Assembly: GCA_964614535.1 (NCBI GenBank)
Contig: CAZTOZ010000024.1
Coordinates: 31,011-95,010 of the forward strand
Length of the DNA: 64,000 nt
DNA from: JALSHZ01 sp964614535
GTDB taxonomy: Bacteria; Pseudomonadota; Gammaproteobacteria; UWMA-0217
Reading direction: 5' to 3'
How positions within the stretch are numbered: position 1 is the first letter of the stretch; each line of letters starts with the position of its first letter. Shown here in pieces: positions 28,443 through 36,938 of the stretch. The position numbers and the translations under genes were made by a program. A model generated the notes under the pieces. That model worked only from the letters and a program-made list of their open reading frames with translations, made no database searches and was not told the origin of the DNA.

Positions 28443-29517
28443 GGTGCTTCGCCTCCCCGCGAACCCGGCGCTTCAGATAGCCGGCGGCGGCCACCGGATC
28501 GAGCGCGACCCGCTCGCCTTCACTCAGACCGGCCAGCACCACCACCTTGCCATCCCGGGTGGTCTTTCCGACCCGGATCTGCCGCAACGAGACCCGACCC
28601 TCGTCATCGACGACATAGACGCCGGTGACCTCGCCGCGATAGACCACCGCCTGCGCCGGCACCACCAGCTGCGCCTTTTCACCGACCACGAAAGCCACCT
28701 TGACGAACATGCCCGGAAACAGCCCCTCGACCCCCTCGGCCAGATTGGCACGCACGCGGAAAGTGTTGGAGACCGGATCGGCATAGGGGAAGAAGGTGAG
28801 ATCCTTGACCGGAATGCCCTTGTGATCGTGCATCAACAGGACGCGGGCCTTCTTGTACTTGCGGATCTTGTTGATCAGGCTCTGCGGCACATTGACGTTG
28901 ACCCGCAGCTTCTCCAGCGAAACGCCGGTCATCAGCGGCTGACCCACGTTGACGAATTCACCGAGATGCACGTGACGAACCTTGACGATCCCGCTGTAGG
29001 GCGCCCGCACCACGGTGCTGTCGGTCTGCTCCCGCGCCTTGGCGCGCGCCGCCAGCGCCGCGTCGAGACGTGCCTCCGCCGCCCGCAGGCTGGCGGTGGC
29101 GCGATCGAACTGCGACTTGGAGACCAGCTTGCGCTCGTAGATGTCCTTGACCCGCTCATACTCCTGACGCGCTTCGGCGAGGCGTGCCCGCGCCTCGGCC
29201 ACGGCCGCATTGGCCGCCTTCAACCCGGCTTTCTGCTTGGTCGCCTTGATCCGCAGGATCACCTCACCCTGCTTCACGTAGTCGTCCACGTCATAGTAGA
29301 TGTCGGTGATCGTGCCCGAGGTCTCGGCCGACACCGTGGTTTCGTTCACCGCATCGACGGTGCCATTGAGAATTCGCTCATAGTCCACCTTCTCCACCGC
29401 AACAGACGTAACATCGAACGGCAAGGCGGTCTCCTGCTGCTGTTCCCGCGCCGGCTCGGCATCGGCCAGCACCGTCGTCGCCAGCAGACCCAGGCATAAA
29501 ATCAGATAGTTACGCAT
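28435..29517 (-). CDS. RND efflux periplasmic adaptor (membrane fusion protein)
   Basis: A 360-residue HlyD/AcrA-type adaptor. A signal peptide (MRNYLILCLGLLATTVLADA) without lipobox, a lipoyl-like half (ETSGTITDIYYDVDDYVKQGEV), a coiled-coil hairpin from about 90 to 165 with Ala/Glu/Arg-rich heptads, the second lipoyl half (VVRAPYSGIVKVRHVHLGEFV) and a beta-barrel domain follow in order. The ATG at 29517 has GGGAG five bases before; twelve codons further upstream are unlikely. It must act with the permease encoded immediately downstream. Confidence 0.92.
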   Translation of the reverse strand: MRNYLILCLGLLATTVLADAEPAREQQQETALPFDVTSVAVEKVDYERILNGTVDAVNETTVSAETSGTITDIYYDVDDYVKQGEVILRIKATKQKAGLKAANAAVAEARARLAEARQEYERVKDIYERKLVSKSQFDRATASLRAAEARLDAALAARAKAREQTDSTVVRAPYSGIVKVRHVHLGEFVNVGQPLMTGVSLEKLRVNVNVPQSLINKIRKYKKARVLLMHDHKGIPVKDLTFFPYADPVSNTFRVRANLAEGVEGLFPGMFVKVAFVVGEKAQLVVPAQAVVYRGEVTGVYVVDDEGRVSLRQIRVGKTTRDGKVVVLAGLSEGERVALDPVAAAGYLKRRVRGEAKHHE

Positions 29518-29742
29518 TGTTCTCCCTCGAACTCGAAAAATTTGGCGGATCATATCAGGGAATATCAGCGTTTTCTAATATTCCACGCAATCCCGCTTGG
29601 TAATCGTCAAAAATCGGAAATTCATCGGCATTCCATCGCCGCAGCGCGGATGGATCTCTTAATATGGGGGCATGGTACTGAGTTGCACCACCCGGTGCCC
29701 GGTACAATCCAAGGGTTTCCACTACCGAAGCGGACAGTCGAA

Positions 29743-30246
29743 ATGAACACCATGCGCAGCACCGTCATGCTCCTTGTCACCCTGCTCGCCGCCATCCCGC
29801 CCGCGGCAGTGTTCGGCAAGACGTTCAAATGGGTCGACGCGCGCGGCGGCGTACACTATACCCAGGTTCCACCGACCGAACCCGGCTCACGCATCCTCGA
29901 GGTGACCGGCGGCAACGACGAATCGAAGCAACGGCAGCCGGCCGGCCGGACGGCTGCCGCCCAACCGGCCGGAGAGGCCGGCGCCGAGCAGATCCAGCCG
30001 GCCCAGTACCACGTGCTCGAGGCCGACGAGAAGTCGGCCGCGGAGGCCCGCAAGGCGGAGGCACTGCGCAAGCAACAGCAGGAAGAGGCCTGCAACGCCC
30101 TGCGCAACAACCTGAAGATCCTGCGCCAGAACACCCGCATCCGCATCCGCAGCGGCGACGACAAGGAACCCCGGGTGCTGACCCCGGAGGAGCGCGAGGC
30201 ACGCATCCGCGAATACAGCGAGAGTCTTGATAAGATGTGTCAGTGA
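29743..30246 (+). CDS. DUF4124-domain exported protein
   Basis: Role unknown. The 167-residue protein has a signal peptide (MNTMRSTVMLLVTLLAAIPPAAVFG) and then a DUF4124 module with the pattern KTFKWVDARGGVHYTQVPP, typical of small proteobacterial periplasmic proteins. A long Ala/Glu/Lys/Arg helical region with a CNALRNNLKIL segment follows, and a second cysteine ends the chain. The ATG at 29743 is preferred; an ATG at 29752 is possible. Downstream of it lies the MIF-like gene on the same strand. Confidence 0.85.
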   Translation: MNTMRSTVMLLVTLLAAIPPAAVFGKTFKWVDARGGVHYTQVPPTEPGSRILEVTGGNDESKQRQPAGRTAAAQPAGEAGAEQIQPAQYHVLEADEKSAAEARKAEALRKQQQEEACNALRNNLKILRQNTRIRIRSGDDKEPRVLTPEEREARIREYSESLDKMCQ

Positions 30247-30274
30247 AACCATCATCACCACGCTGGAGTCACCG

Positions 30275-30613
30275 ATGCCCTTGCTGAAGATCGAAACCAA
30301 CGTCTCCATCGACGATCCACAGACGATGATCGCCGACTGCTCGCGCGCCGTGGCCGAGATGCTCGGCAAACCGGAACGCTATGTGATGGTCTCGCTGCAA
30401 CACAATCCGGCGATGTACTTTGGCGGCAGCGACGCGCCACTGGCCTATCTGGAGCTCAAGAGCCTGGGCTTGCCGGAAGAACGCAGCGGCGACTTCTCCG
30501 CCACCCTCTGCGCATTGACGAGCCGACACCTCGGCGTGGCAGCGGATCGCACCTATATCGAATTCAGCAGCCCGCCACGCCACCTCTGGGGCTGGAACTC
30601 GACCACCTTCTGA
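30275..30613 (+). CDS. MIF-like tautomerase-superfamily protein
   Basis: A 112-residue macrophage-migration-inhibitory-factor-type protein. Proline follows the initiator methionine (MPLLKIETNV), which after Met removal gives the N-terminal catalytic proline of the tautomerase superfamily. PERYVMVSLQ near residue 33 and YIEFSSPPRHLWGWNSTTF at the end match MIF homologues. Substrate in bacteria is unknown. It starts 29 bases after the DUF4124 gene and may be co-transcribed; an eight-pair hairpin directly follows the stop codon. Confidence 0.9.
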   Translation: MPLLKIETNVSIDDPQTMIADCSRAVAEMLGKPERYVMVSLQHNPAMYFGGSDAPLAYLELKSLGLPEERSGDFSATLCALTSRHLGVAADRTYIEFSSPPRHLWGWNSTTF

Positions 30614-30640
30614 TCACGCCCACGGCCCGGCCGGGCGTGA
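30614..30640 (+). terminator. Hairpin immediately after MIF-like gene
   Basis: An eight-pair stem TCACGCCC/GGGCGTGA (arms 30614-30621 and 30633-30640) starts one base past the stop codon. There is no T-run, so it may be a Rho-dependent stop or an mRNA 3'-end stabiliser. Confidence 0.45.
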
Positions 30641-30741
30641 CGGCCGGCGAAACCGGAACATCGGCCCCGATGCCCCGGCGTTGAATCCCGGCAACGCCTG
30701 CGCCAGAATGACGCTCCCTTTTTCGCCGAGCTGTCACCGTC

Positions 30742-32463
30742 ATGCGCGTTTCCCGTTTTCCCCTCTCCACGCTCAAAGAGACCCCCGCCGACGCGGAAGT
30801 CGTCAGCCACCGCCTGATGCTGCGCGCCGGGCTGATCCGCCGCCTCGCCGCCGGCCTCTACACCTGGAAACCGTTGGGCCTGAAAGTGCTGCGCAACGTC
30901 GAACGCATCATCCGCGAGGAGATGGACGCCAGCGGCGCCATCGAGCTGCTGATGCCCGTGGTGCAACCGGCCGAGCTGTGGCAGGAGTCCGGTCGCTGGG
31001 AGAAGTACGGCCCGGAGTTGCTGCGGCTGCACGACCGCCACGACCGCGAATTCTGCCTCGGTCCCACCCACGAGGAGGTGATCACCGACTACGCCCGCAA
31101 GGAGATTCGCAGCTACAAGCAGTTGCCGGTCAACTACTACCAGATCCAGACCAAGTTCCGCGACGAGATCCGGCCGCGCTTCGGCGTGATGCGCGCGCGC
31201 GAATTCATCATGAAGGACGCCTATTCGTTCCATTTGGACAAGGATTCGCTGGCGCAGACCTACCAGCGGATGTTCGACACCTACAGCCGCATCTTCGACC
31301 GGATGGGGCTGGAGTACCGCCCGGTCGCGGCCGACACCGGCTCGATCGGCGGCAAGGCCTCCCACGAGTTCCATGTGCTGGCGGAGTCCGGCGAGGACGC
31401 CATCGCCTTCTCCGACACGAGCGACTATGCCGCCAACGTCGAACTGGCCCCCACCCAACCGGTCGAGCCGGCCGGGGAAGCCACCGAAACCATGGCCGAA
31501 GTGGCCACCCCGGGCGCCGAGCGCATCGAGCAGGTGAGCGAGTATCTCGGTGTGCCCCCCGACCGCATCGTCAAGACGCTCATCGTCGAAGGCAGCGACG
31601 AGGCCACCCCGTTGGTCGCCCTGCTGCTGCGCGGTGATCACGAACTCAATGCCATCAAGGCGGAAAAGCTCCCCGGCGTGCGGCAGCCGCTGCGTTTGGC
31701 CAGCGATGCCGAGATCGAGCAGGCCACCGGCGCCCGGCCCGGCTCCATCGGCCCGGTGGGGCTGACACTGCCGATCGTCGCCGACCACGCCGTGCTCGGC
31801 CTGCGCGACTTCGTCTGCGGCGCCAACCGGACCGGCCACCATCTGACCGGTGTCAACTTCGGTCGCGACCTGCCCGTGCCCGAGGCAGCCGACCTGCGCA
31901 ATGTCGTCAACGGCGACCCCAGCCCCGACGGCAACGGCACGCTGAAGATCGTCCGTGGCATCGAGGTGGGGCACATCTTCCAGCTCGGCACCACCTACAG
32001 CGAGGCGATGGAGCTGAAAGTGCTGGACGAGAACGGCAAGGCCACGGTGCTGGAGATGGGCTGCTACGGCATCGGCGTTACCCGCATCGTCGCCGCCGCC
32101 ATTGAACAGAACCACGATGACGCCGGCATCATCTGGCCCGAGGCGATCGCCCCGTTCACCGTGGCACTGGCACCGATCAATCTGCACAAGTCACAGCGGC
32201 TGCGCGAAGCGGTCGAGGCGCTCTACCAGGAAATGCGGGACGCGGGCATCGACGTGCTGCTCGACGACCGCAAGATCCGCCCCGGCGTGATGTTCGCCGA
32301 TCTCGAACTGATCGGCATCCCCCACCGGGTGGTCTTCAGCGAACGCGGACTGGACGAAGGGGTGGTGGAGTACAAATCACGGCGAAGCGGTGGCAAACCG
32401 GAGAACATCCCCCTCTCCGACATCGTGGGCTTTCTTCGCGACCGGCTCGAAGCCGGTCGCTGA
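30742..32463 (+). CDS. proS: Prolyl-tRNA synthetase
   Basis: Charges tRNA-Pro. At 573 residues it is the bacterial type with an editing domain inserted in the class-II catalytic core, and the insertion (about residues 230-390, including VIVEG and RGDHELNAIKAEKLPG-type stretches) is present. Motif 2 (FRDEIRPRFGVMRAREFIMKDAYSFH) and motif 3 (GCYGIGVTRIVAAAIEQ) are intact, followed by the anticodon-binding domain (QSLRLREAVEALYQE-like). It stands alone upstream of a convergent FKBP gene; a tRNA-Pro gene occurs at 35792. Confidence 0.98.
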   Translation: MRVSRFPLSTLKETPADAEVVSHRLMLRAGLIRRLAAGLYTWKPLGLKVLRNVERIIREEMDASGAIELLMPVVQPAELWQESGRWEKYGPELLRLHDRHDREFCLGPTHEEVITDYARKEIRSYKQLPVNYYQIQTKFRDEIRPRFGVMRAREFIMKDAYSFHLDKDSLAQTYQRMFDTYSRIFDRMGLEYRPVAADTGSIGGKASHEFHVLAESGEDAIAFSDTSDYAANVELAPTQPVEPAGEATETMAEVATPGAERIEQVSEYLGVPPDRIVKTLIVEGSDEATPLVALLLRGDHELNAIKAEKLPGVRQPLRLASDAEIEQATGARPGSIGPVGLTLPIVADHAVLGLRDFVCGANRTGHHLTGVNFGRDLPVPEAADLRNVVNGDPSPDGNGTLKIVRGIEVGHIFQLGTTYSEAMELKVLDENGKATVLEMGCYGIGVTRIVAAAIEQNHDDAGIIWPEAIAPFTVALAPINLHKSQRLREAVEALYQEMRDAGIDVLLDDRKIRPGVMFADLELIGIPHRVVFSERGLDEGVVEYKSRRSGGKPENIPLSDIVGFLRDRLEAGR

Positions 32464-32468
32464 GCCAC

Positions 32469-32945
32469 TCACTCCTCGACCTTCAACAACTCCACGTCGA
32501 AGATCAGCGTCTCGCTCGGCCCAATGGCCGCGCCGGCGCCTCGGTGGCCATAGCCCAACGACGGCGGAATGAAGAGCCGGTAGTGGGCGCCCTCGCGCAT
32601 CAATTGCAACCCCTCGGTCCATCCCTTGATGACGCGGTCGAGGCCAAAGGTGATCGGCTTGTTGCGACGATAGGAGCTGTCGAACACACTGCCGTCGAGA
32701 TGCCGGCCCTCGTAGTGGACGGTCACGCGCGAGGCCGGCCCGGGCCGCTTGCCGCTTCCCCGGCGAACGACCTGGTATTGCAGCCCACTCGCGGTGACCT
32801 CGACCCCTTCGGCCAGGCGGTTCTTTTCCAGAAACGCCTGGCCGGCCTTTTCGTTGATCTCCATCAGGCTCTCGGCCCGGGTGACGGTTGCGACCAGGCA
32901 GAGAGCCAATGCCAGCACCGCCTTCGTTCTCGATTGTCCATTCAT
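32469..32945 (-). CDS. FKBP-type peptidyl-prolyl isomerase, exported
   Basis: A 158-residue periplasmic isomerase. A signal peptide (MNGQSRTKAVLALALCLVATVTRA) is followed by a short helical N-domain (SLMEINEKAGQAFLEKNRLAEGV) and one FKBP domain from about residue 55, with YEGRHLDGSVFDSS, GLDRVIKGWTEGLQLM and FIPPSLGYG, the substrate-pocket segments. The layout resembles E. coli FkpA/FklB but with a much shorter N-terminal arm. Substrates unknown. The ATG at 32945 is chosen because it begins the signal peptide. Convergent with proS. Confidence 0.93.
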   Translation of the reverse strand: MNGQSRTKAVLALALCLVATVTRAESLMEINEKAGQAFLEKNRLAEGVEVTASGLQYQVVRRGSGKRPGPASRVTVHYEGRHLDGSVFDSSYRRNKPITFGLDRVIKGWTEGLQLMREGAHYRLFIPPSLGYGHRGAGAAIGPSETLIFDVELLKVEE

Positions 32946-33044
32946 CGTCTTTTCTCTCGGTTCCACAGGCGCTCGCCCTGGCGCCACGGGGCCAGACCGA
33001 ATCGTGTATTCTTCGGCCCTCGGCAATCACCACGGACACTTCCC

Positions 33045-33422
33045 ATGCAGATTCACATCGTCGATCAGACCCGCATCGAGATGGCCGCCTTCGAAGAGGA
33101 AGGCATGGAGATCACCCAGCAGTCGGAGGCACTCTATTTCAGCGCCATGCACATGTTCGTCGCGGCGCTGGGGCGCTGTACCTTCGCGGTGTTGGAAGAG
33201 TACTCGATGCGGCTCGATGTGGAAACTCGCAACATCACCATCGACCTGGCGTGGGAATACGCCAGCCAACCCACCCGGATCAGTGAAATCCACATGCGGA
33301 TACAGTGGCCCGAACTGCCGGCGGCCCGCGTGAAGGCGGTTCAACGGGCCGCCCACCTCTGCACCCTGCACAGCACGCTACACGGTTGCGTCGAGATCGA
33401 GACGGTCGTGACCAACCAGTAG
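33045..33422 (+). CDS. OsmC-like protein
   Basis: A 125-residue protein resembling the OsmC/Ohr fold, in which two cysteines reduce peroxides. Candidate cysteines are in ALGRCTFAVLEE (near residue 45) and AAHLCTLHSTLHGCVEI (near residue 110), with the spacing typical of the family, and the usual STLHxxV-type C-terminal strand is visible. OsmC-like proteins vary in substrate; neither organic hydroperoxide nor fatty-acid peroxide specificity can be read here. Divergent from the FKBP gene by about 100 bases; its stop is 16 bases from the convergent selD fusion. Confidence 0.82.
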   Translation: MQIHIVDQTRIEMAAFEEEGMEITQQSEALYFSAMHMFVAALGRCTFAVLEEYSMRLDVETRNITIDLAWEYASQPTRISEIHMRIQWPELPAARVKAVQRAAHLCTLHSTLHGCVEIETVVTNQ

Positions 33423-33438
33423 CAATGGCGCGGGCCGG

Positions 33439-35706
33439 CTACAGCCCGGTGAGCGTGATCCGCGCGGTGCGATCCCCGACCTCGACCACGTCACCGACCA
33501 CGGCCGCTTGGGGGTAGTGTTTGCGCAGCGCCTCGACACAAGCCCGCGCCCGGCGACCCGGCACCGACGCCAGCAGTCCACCGGCGGTCTGTGGATCGAA
33601 CAGCAGCTCGAAGGCGGGGTGGCGGTGGGCGGTTTCGAGATTGGCAATGGCGTGGCGCGCCTTGCTGTTGGCGGGGAAAAGGCTGCTGCGGACACCATCG
33701 GCCGAGAGTGCCAGCGCACCGTCGAGCAGCGGCACCGCAGCAACGTTCAGCTTGGCGCCGACGTCACTGGCCTCGAGCATCTCCAGCAGATGTCCCGCCA
33801 ACCCGAAGCCGGTGACGTCGGTGCAGGCGGTGGCACCATGGGCCTTGAGAATGGCGGCGCCATGCAGATAGCTGCGCGTCATGTTCGCGATCGCCTGCAC
33901 CAGCCAGACCCCCTTGGCCCGCGCCTGCTGGTGGGCAGCAAACAGCACCCCGGTGCCAATCGGCTGGGTCATCACCAGCCGGTCGCCCGGCCGCATCCCC
34001 CCCTTGTGCAGCACCCCCTCGGGGTGGACGAAGCCATTGACGCTGAACCCGAGCGACAGCTGCGCCGCCTCGCTGGTATGACCACCCACCAGCGATACAC
34101 CACAACCGTCGAACACCGAGATGGCTCCCTCGAGCATCAGCCGCAGCGTTTCGGCCAGCAGCTGGGGATTGCCAGGCGGCAGACTGGCCAACGCCAATGC
34201 CGAGTGGGGCCGCCCCCCCATGGCGTAGATGTCGCCCAGCGCATGATTGGCAGCGATCCGGCCCAGCTCGTGGGGATCGTCGACCAGCGCGGTGAAGTAG
34301 TCGAGGCTCTGCAACAACAGCTGCCCCGCCGGTGGCTCGACGATGGCGGCATCATCACGTTGCCGCAGCGGCTCCCCGTCGGCCGACGACCGCAGCCCGT
34401 CGAGCACTTGGCCCAACACATCACCGCCAACCTTGGCGCCACAGCCGGCACAGCGCATTCCCAGATCCCCAATCAGCGCCTCATTGCCGTCGGCGAGCGC
34501 CTCGGCAAAGCGCGGGGCCGGTGGCTGCGGCATCGGCGGCAACCGCTGAAACATCGCCATGAACTTGCGATCGATGTGATCCTTCCAGCGCCAGACCCAT
34601 TTTCCCTTGGCAAAGAAGGCACCGCGCGACGCCACCGCGTACTTGTCGCCCCGTGCCAGCAACGCCAGCCACTTCTTCTGTGCGCGATAGGGCTTGAGCG
34701 GCCGGCCCTCGATGCTGCGACGCAGGTTCTCCGCCAGCGGCCTGCCGTGACGCACGGCGAAGACGCCCGCCTTTTCGGTGGGCCGGGGAGTAAAGGCGGC
34801 GATGTCGCCGGCGGCGAAGATGTTGTCGTGGGAGCAGGACTGTAGATACTGGTTGACGGCGATGAACCCGCGCTCGTCGACCGCAAGATCGGCCTTCGCC
34901 GGCCAATGCTGCGGTGCCGCCGAGGTGGCAAGGATGATCTCATCGACGGCCACCCGAGCCCCTTCGGTGGACACCACGTCGGCCTCATCCAACGACGCCA
35001 CCTCGAAGCCGTTGTGAACGACCACGTCCTGCGCCGCCAGATGCTCCTGGAAATATCGCTGCACCCTCTCGTTATGGGTGGGCAGAATCGTCTCCGCCGC
35101 ATGGAAGAGATGGAATTCGAACCCCCCTTCAGCGGCACGGTCGGGTTGCGCGGCCCGTTGCCGCTCCAACCGATACTTCACCGCCAGCAGCACCTCGACA
35201 CCGGCGGCACCGCCACCAATGACGCCGACACGCAACGGCTTGCCATCGGCGACGACCCGCGCCTCGATACGATCGAGCCGTCGCAGAAACCCATCGATCG
35301 GCTTGACCGGGATCAGACGCTCGGTCCGCCCCCCGATACCACTTCGATCCGGCGTCGAACCGATATTGATCGACAGCCAGTCGTAACGAATGCGTCCGTG
35401 ATCACGCGTCACCACCTCCCCGGCCGCGGTATCCAGCGCGGTGACCATGTCCTCGATGAAGATCACCCCCGCCCAGGCGCAGAGGCGGCGCAAATCGATA
35501 TGGGTCTGCTCGAAAGCGTAGTGACCGGCGATATGACCGGGCAACATCCCGGAATATCCGGTCATCGTATCTTTGCTGATCAGCACCGTGCGAAGCCCCG
35601 GCACCGGCTTCATCGCCAACGACATCAATACCTGCAACTGGCTGTGACCACCACCGACGAGAAGCAGCTGCTTGAGGTGGGGATCGGATGGCGGCTTGGA
35701 TTGCAT
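33439..35706 (-). CDS. selD: NADH dehydrogenase-like / selenide, water dikinase fusion
   Basis: A two-domain, 755-residue protein. The N-terminal 370 residues are an FAD-NAD(P)H oxidoreductase of the Ndh type (LLLVGGGHSQLQVL at the FAD fold, GVIGGGAAGVEVLL at the NAD fold). The C-terminal half is SelD, making selenophosphate from selenide and ATP. The catalytic cysteine is in CAGCGAKVGG near residue 425; the second cysteine of E. coli (GCGCK) is Ala here, leaving one catalytic Cys with Lys. Such fusions are known in cyanobacteria and some proteobacteria; the dehydrogenase half may supply reduced selenide. Start ATG 35706 precedes the FAD fold directly. No other selenium gene is in the window. 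Confidence 0.92.
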   Translation of the reverse strand: MQSKPPSDPHLKQLLLVGGGHSQLQVLMSLAMKPVPGLRTVLISKDTMTGYSGMLPGHIAGHYAFEQTHIDLRRLCAWAGVIFIEDMVTALDTAAGEVVTRDHGRIRYDWLSINIGSTPDRSGIGGRTERLIPVKPIDGFLRRLDRIEARVVADGKPLRVGVIGGGAAGVEVLLAVKYRLERQRAAQPDRAAEGGFEFHLFHAAETILPTHNERVQRYFQEHLAAQDVVVHNGFEVASLDEADVVSTEGARVAVDEIILATSAAPQHWPAKADLAVDERGFIAVNQYLQSCSHDNIFAAGDIAAFTPRPTEKAGVFAVRHGRPLAENLRRSIEGRPLKPYRAQKKWLALLARGDKYAVASRGAFFAKGKWVWRWKDHIDRKFMAMFQRLPPMPQPPAPRFAEALADGNEALIGDLGMRCAGCGAKVGGDVLGQVLDGLRSSADGEPLRQRDDAAIVEPPAGQLLLQSLDYFTALVDDPHELGRIAANHALGDIYAMGGRPHSALALASLPPGNPQLLAETLRLMLEGAISVFDGCGVSLVGGHTSEAAQLSLGFSVNGFVHPEGVLHKGGMRPGDRLVMTQPIGTGVLFAAHQQARAKGVWLVQAIANMTRSYLHGAAILKAHGATACTDVTGFGLAGHLLEMLEASDVGAKLNVAAVPLLDGALALSADGVRSSLFPANSKARHAIANLETAHRHPAFELLFDPQTAGGLLASVPGRRARACVEALRKHYPQAAVVGDVVEVGDRTARITLTGL

Positions 35707-35791
35707 GATCAATAATCGGGCATCGTCGGGTTCACAGGCAAGAATACCGGATACAGGCCCGACATCGGCTAAGAGAGTGAATCCGGAAAAA

Positions 35792-35868
35792 TGGTCGGGA
35801 CGGTAGGATTTGAACCTACGACCCCTTGCACCCCATGCAAGTGCGCTACCAGACTGCGCCACGCCCCG
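35792..35868 (-). tRNA. tRNA-Pro (anticodon GGG)
   Basis: A 77-base clover leaf on the minus strand. The acceptor arm CGGGGCG pairs with CGTCCCG; the anticodon stem CTTGC/GCAAG encloses loop ATGGGGT with anticodon GGG, reading CCC and CCU proline codons; the T-arm GTAGG-TTCAAAT-CCTAC is intact and 3' CCA is encoded. Confidence 0.97.
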
Positions 35869-36300
35869 ACTTGTCGCGTTCCAGAAAAACGGCCCGAACG
35901 GGCTTGGAAACGGGAGAGCGGAATATAGTGGTTTCGGCCGGTGATGTAAACCGTTCATCCAAAGCCTGTTAGCCCAAAGCAGTAATATCCCCTTTTGATT
36001 TCAGGAGGGGCGGCGGCCGACCCGACAGCGGCTGCGCCCGGCGCCATGCGGGCGAACCATCACCTCGGGAGAGACCCGAATGCACCGCTTGCCAAACCGT
36101 TGTCGCGCAACATCATGGTGCCATCCGGCGCCCCTTCACGATTTTTCCGGTATGAGCACAACCCAGGCGGCCGCGAGCCCGCGACTGGTCGAGGACGACC
36201 ACGAGCTGGCCGACATGATCGACGGGATTGAGGTTGGGGCAGGAACGGAATCCGGGCCGGCATCCGCTTCATGCCCGGTGCCCGGCGGGGAGAATGGCGG
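35869..36300. other. Intergenic region between tRNA-Pro and the merR gene
   Basis: About 430 bases without a recognised gene. Short open frames on both strands lack ribosome-binding sites and family patterns. It would include the tRNA promoter near 35880-35960 (minus strand) and the end of the ihfA-merR transcript. No clear intrinsic terminator is seen past the merR stop. Confidence 0.5.
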
Positions 36301-36654
36301 TTACTTCAGCAGTTTGAGCAGCTCTTCGAGTTCGGAACGGATCTGACGGATGATCTGTTCGCTCTGGATCGCGTCTTCCCTGCTGTCGTTGCCCGAGAGC
36401 TTCTGGCGCGCACCGCCGATGGTATAGCCGTGTTCATAGAGGAGGCTGCGGATCTGGCGAATGAGGAGAACGTCCTGACGCTGATAGTAGCGGCGGTTGC
36501 CACGACGCTTGACCGGCTTGAGCTGGGGAAACTCCTGCTCCCAATAACGCAGCACATGGGGCTTGACCCCACACAGCTCGCTGACCTCTCCGATGGTGAA
36601 ATAGCGTTTGCCGGGAATCACCGGCAACTCGTTATTGTTCCCCGCTTCCAGCAT
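36301..36654 (-). CDS. MerR-family transcriptional regulator
   Basis: A 117-residue regulator. The N-terminal MerR winged helix (residues 17-85) is clear: YFTIGEVSELCGVKPHVLRYWEQEFPQLKP. The dimerisation helix runs to the end with no effector-binding domain and no metal-binding cysteine cluster (one Cys, in the DNA-binding helix). Genes of this type are regularly found after ihfA in gammaproteobacteria; function is unknown. Its start overlaps the end of ihfA by 23 bases, so it is the last gene of the pheS-pheT-ihfA-merR set. Confidence 0.9.
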   Translation of the reverse strand: MLEAGNNNELPVIPGKRYFTIGEVSELCGVKPHVLRYWEQEFPQLKPVKRRGNRRYYQRQDVLLIRQIRSLLYEHGYTIGGARQKLSGNDSREDAIQSEQIIRQIRSELEELLKLLK

Positions 36655-36934
36655 AGTTCTCGACTCTTTGCTTGAGTTTCTGTCCGGGCCTGAAGGTGAC
36701 CACGCGGCGGGCGGAAATCGGGATCTCCTCTCCGGTCTTCGGGTTGCGACCGGGACGCTGGCGTTTGTCGCGCAGTATGAAATTGCCGTAGCCCGACAGC
36801 TTCACGTTCGAGCCGCTTTCCAGTGCGATCCGGATTTCTTCGAAAAACAGTTCGACCAGCTCCTTGGCTTCACGCTTGTTCAAACCAAGCTCTTCGTAGA
36901 GCATTTCGGCCATGTCTGCTTTTGTCAATGCCAT
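36632..36934 (-). CDS. ihfA: Integration host factor alpha subunit
   Basis: DNA-bending nucleoid protein working as an alpha-beta heterodimer. The 100-residue chain starts MALTKADMAEMLYEELGLNKREAKELVE and contains the beta-arm tip GRNPKTGEEIPI and RRVVTFRPGQKLKQRV, all IHF-alpha features. The ATG at 36934 is four bases past the pheT stop. Its partner ihfB is not in the window. Fnr-family promoters such as those of the nir genes often use IHF, but no IHF site has been assigned here. Confidence 0.96.
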   Translation of the reverse strand: MALTKADMAEMLYEELGLNKREAKELVELFFEEIRIALESGSNVKLSGYGNFILRDKRQRPGRNPKTGEEIPISARRVVTFRPGQKLKQRVENYAGSGEQ

Positions 36935-36938
36935 ATCG

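Noticed and set aside
36060..36272. 70-codon minus-strand frame in the tRNA-Pro/merR gap
   Set aside because: Arg/Pro-rich, no ribosome-binding site, no similarity that I can recognise.
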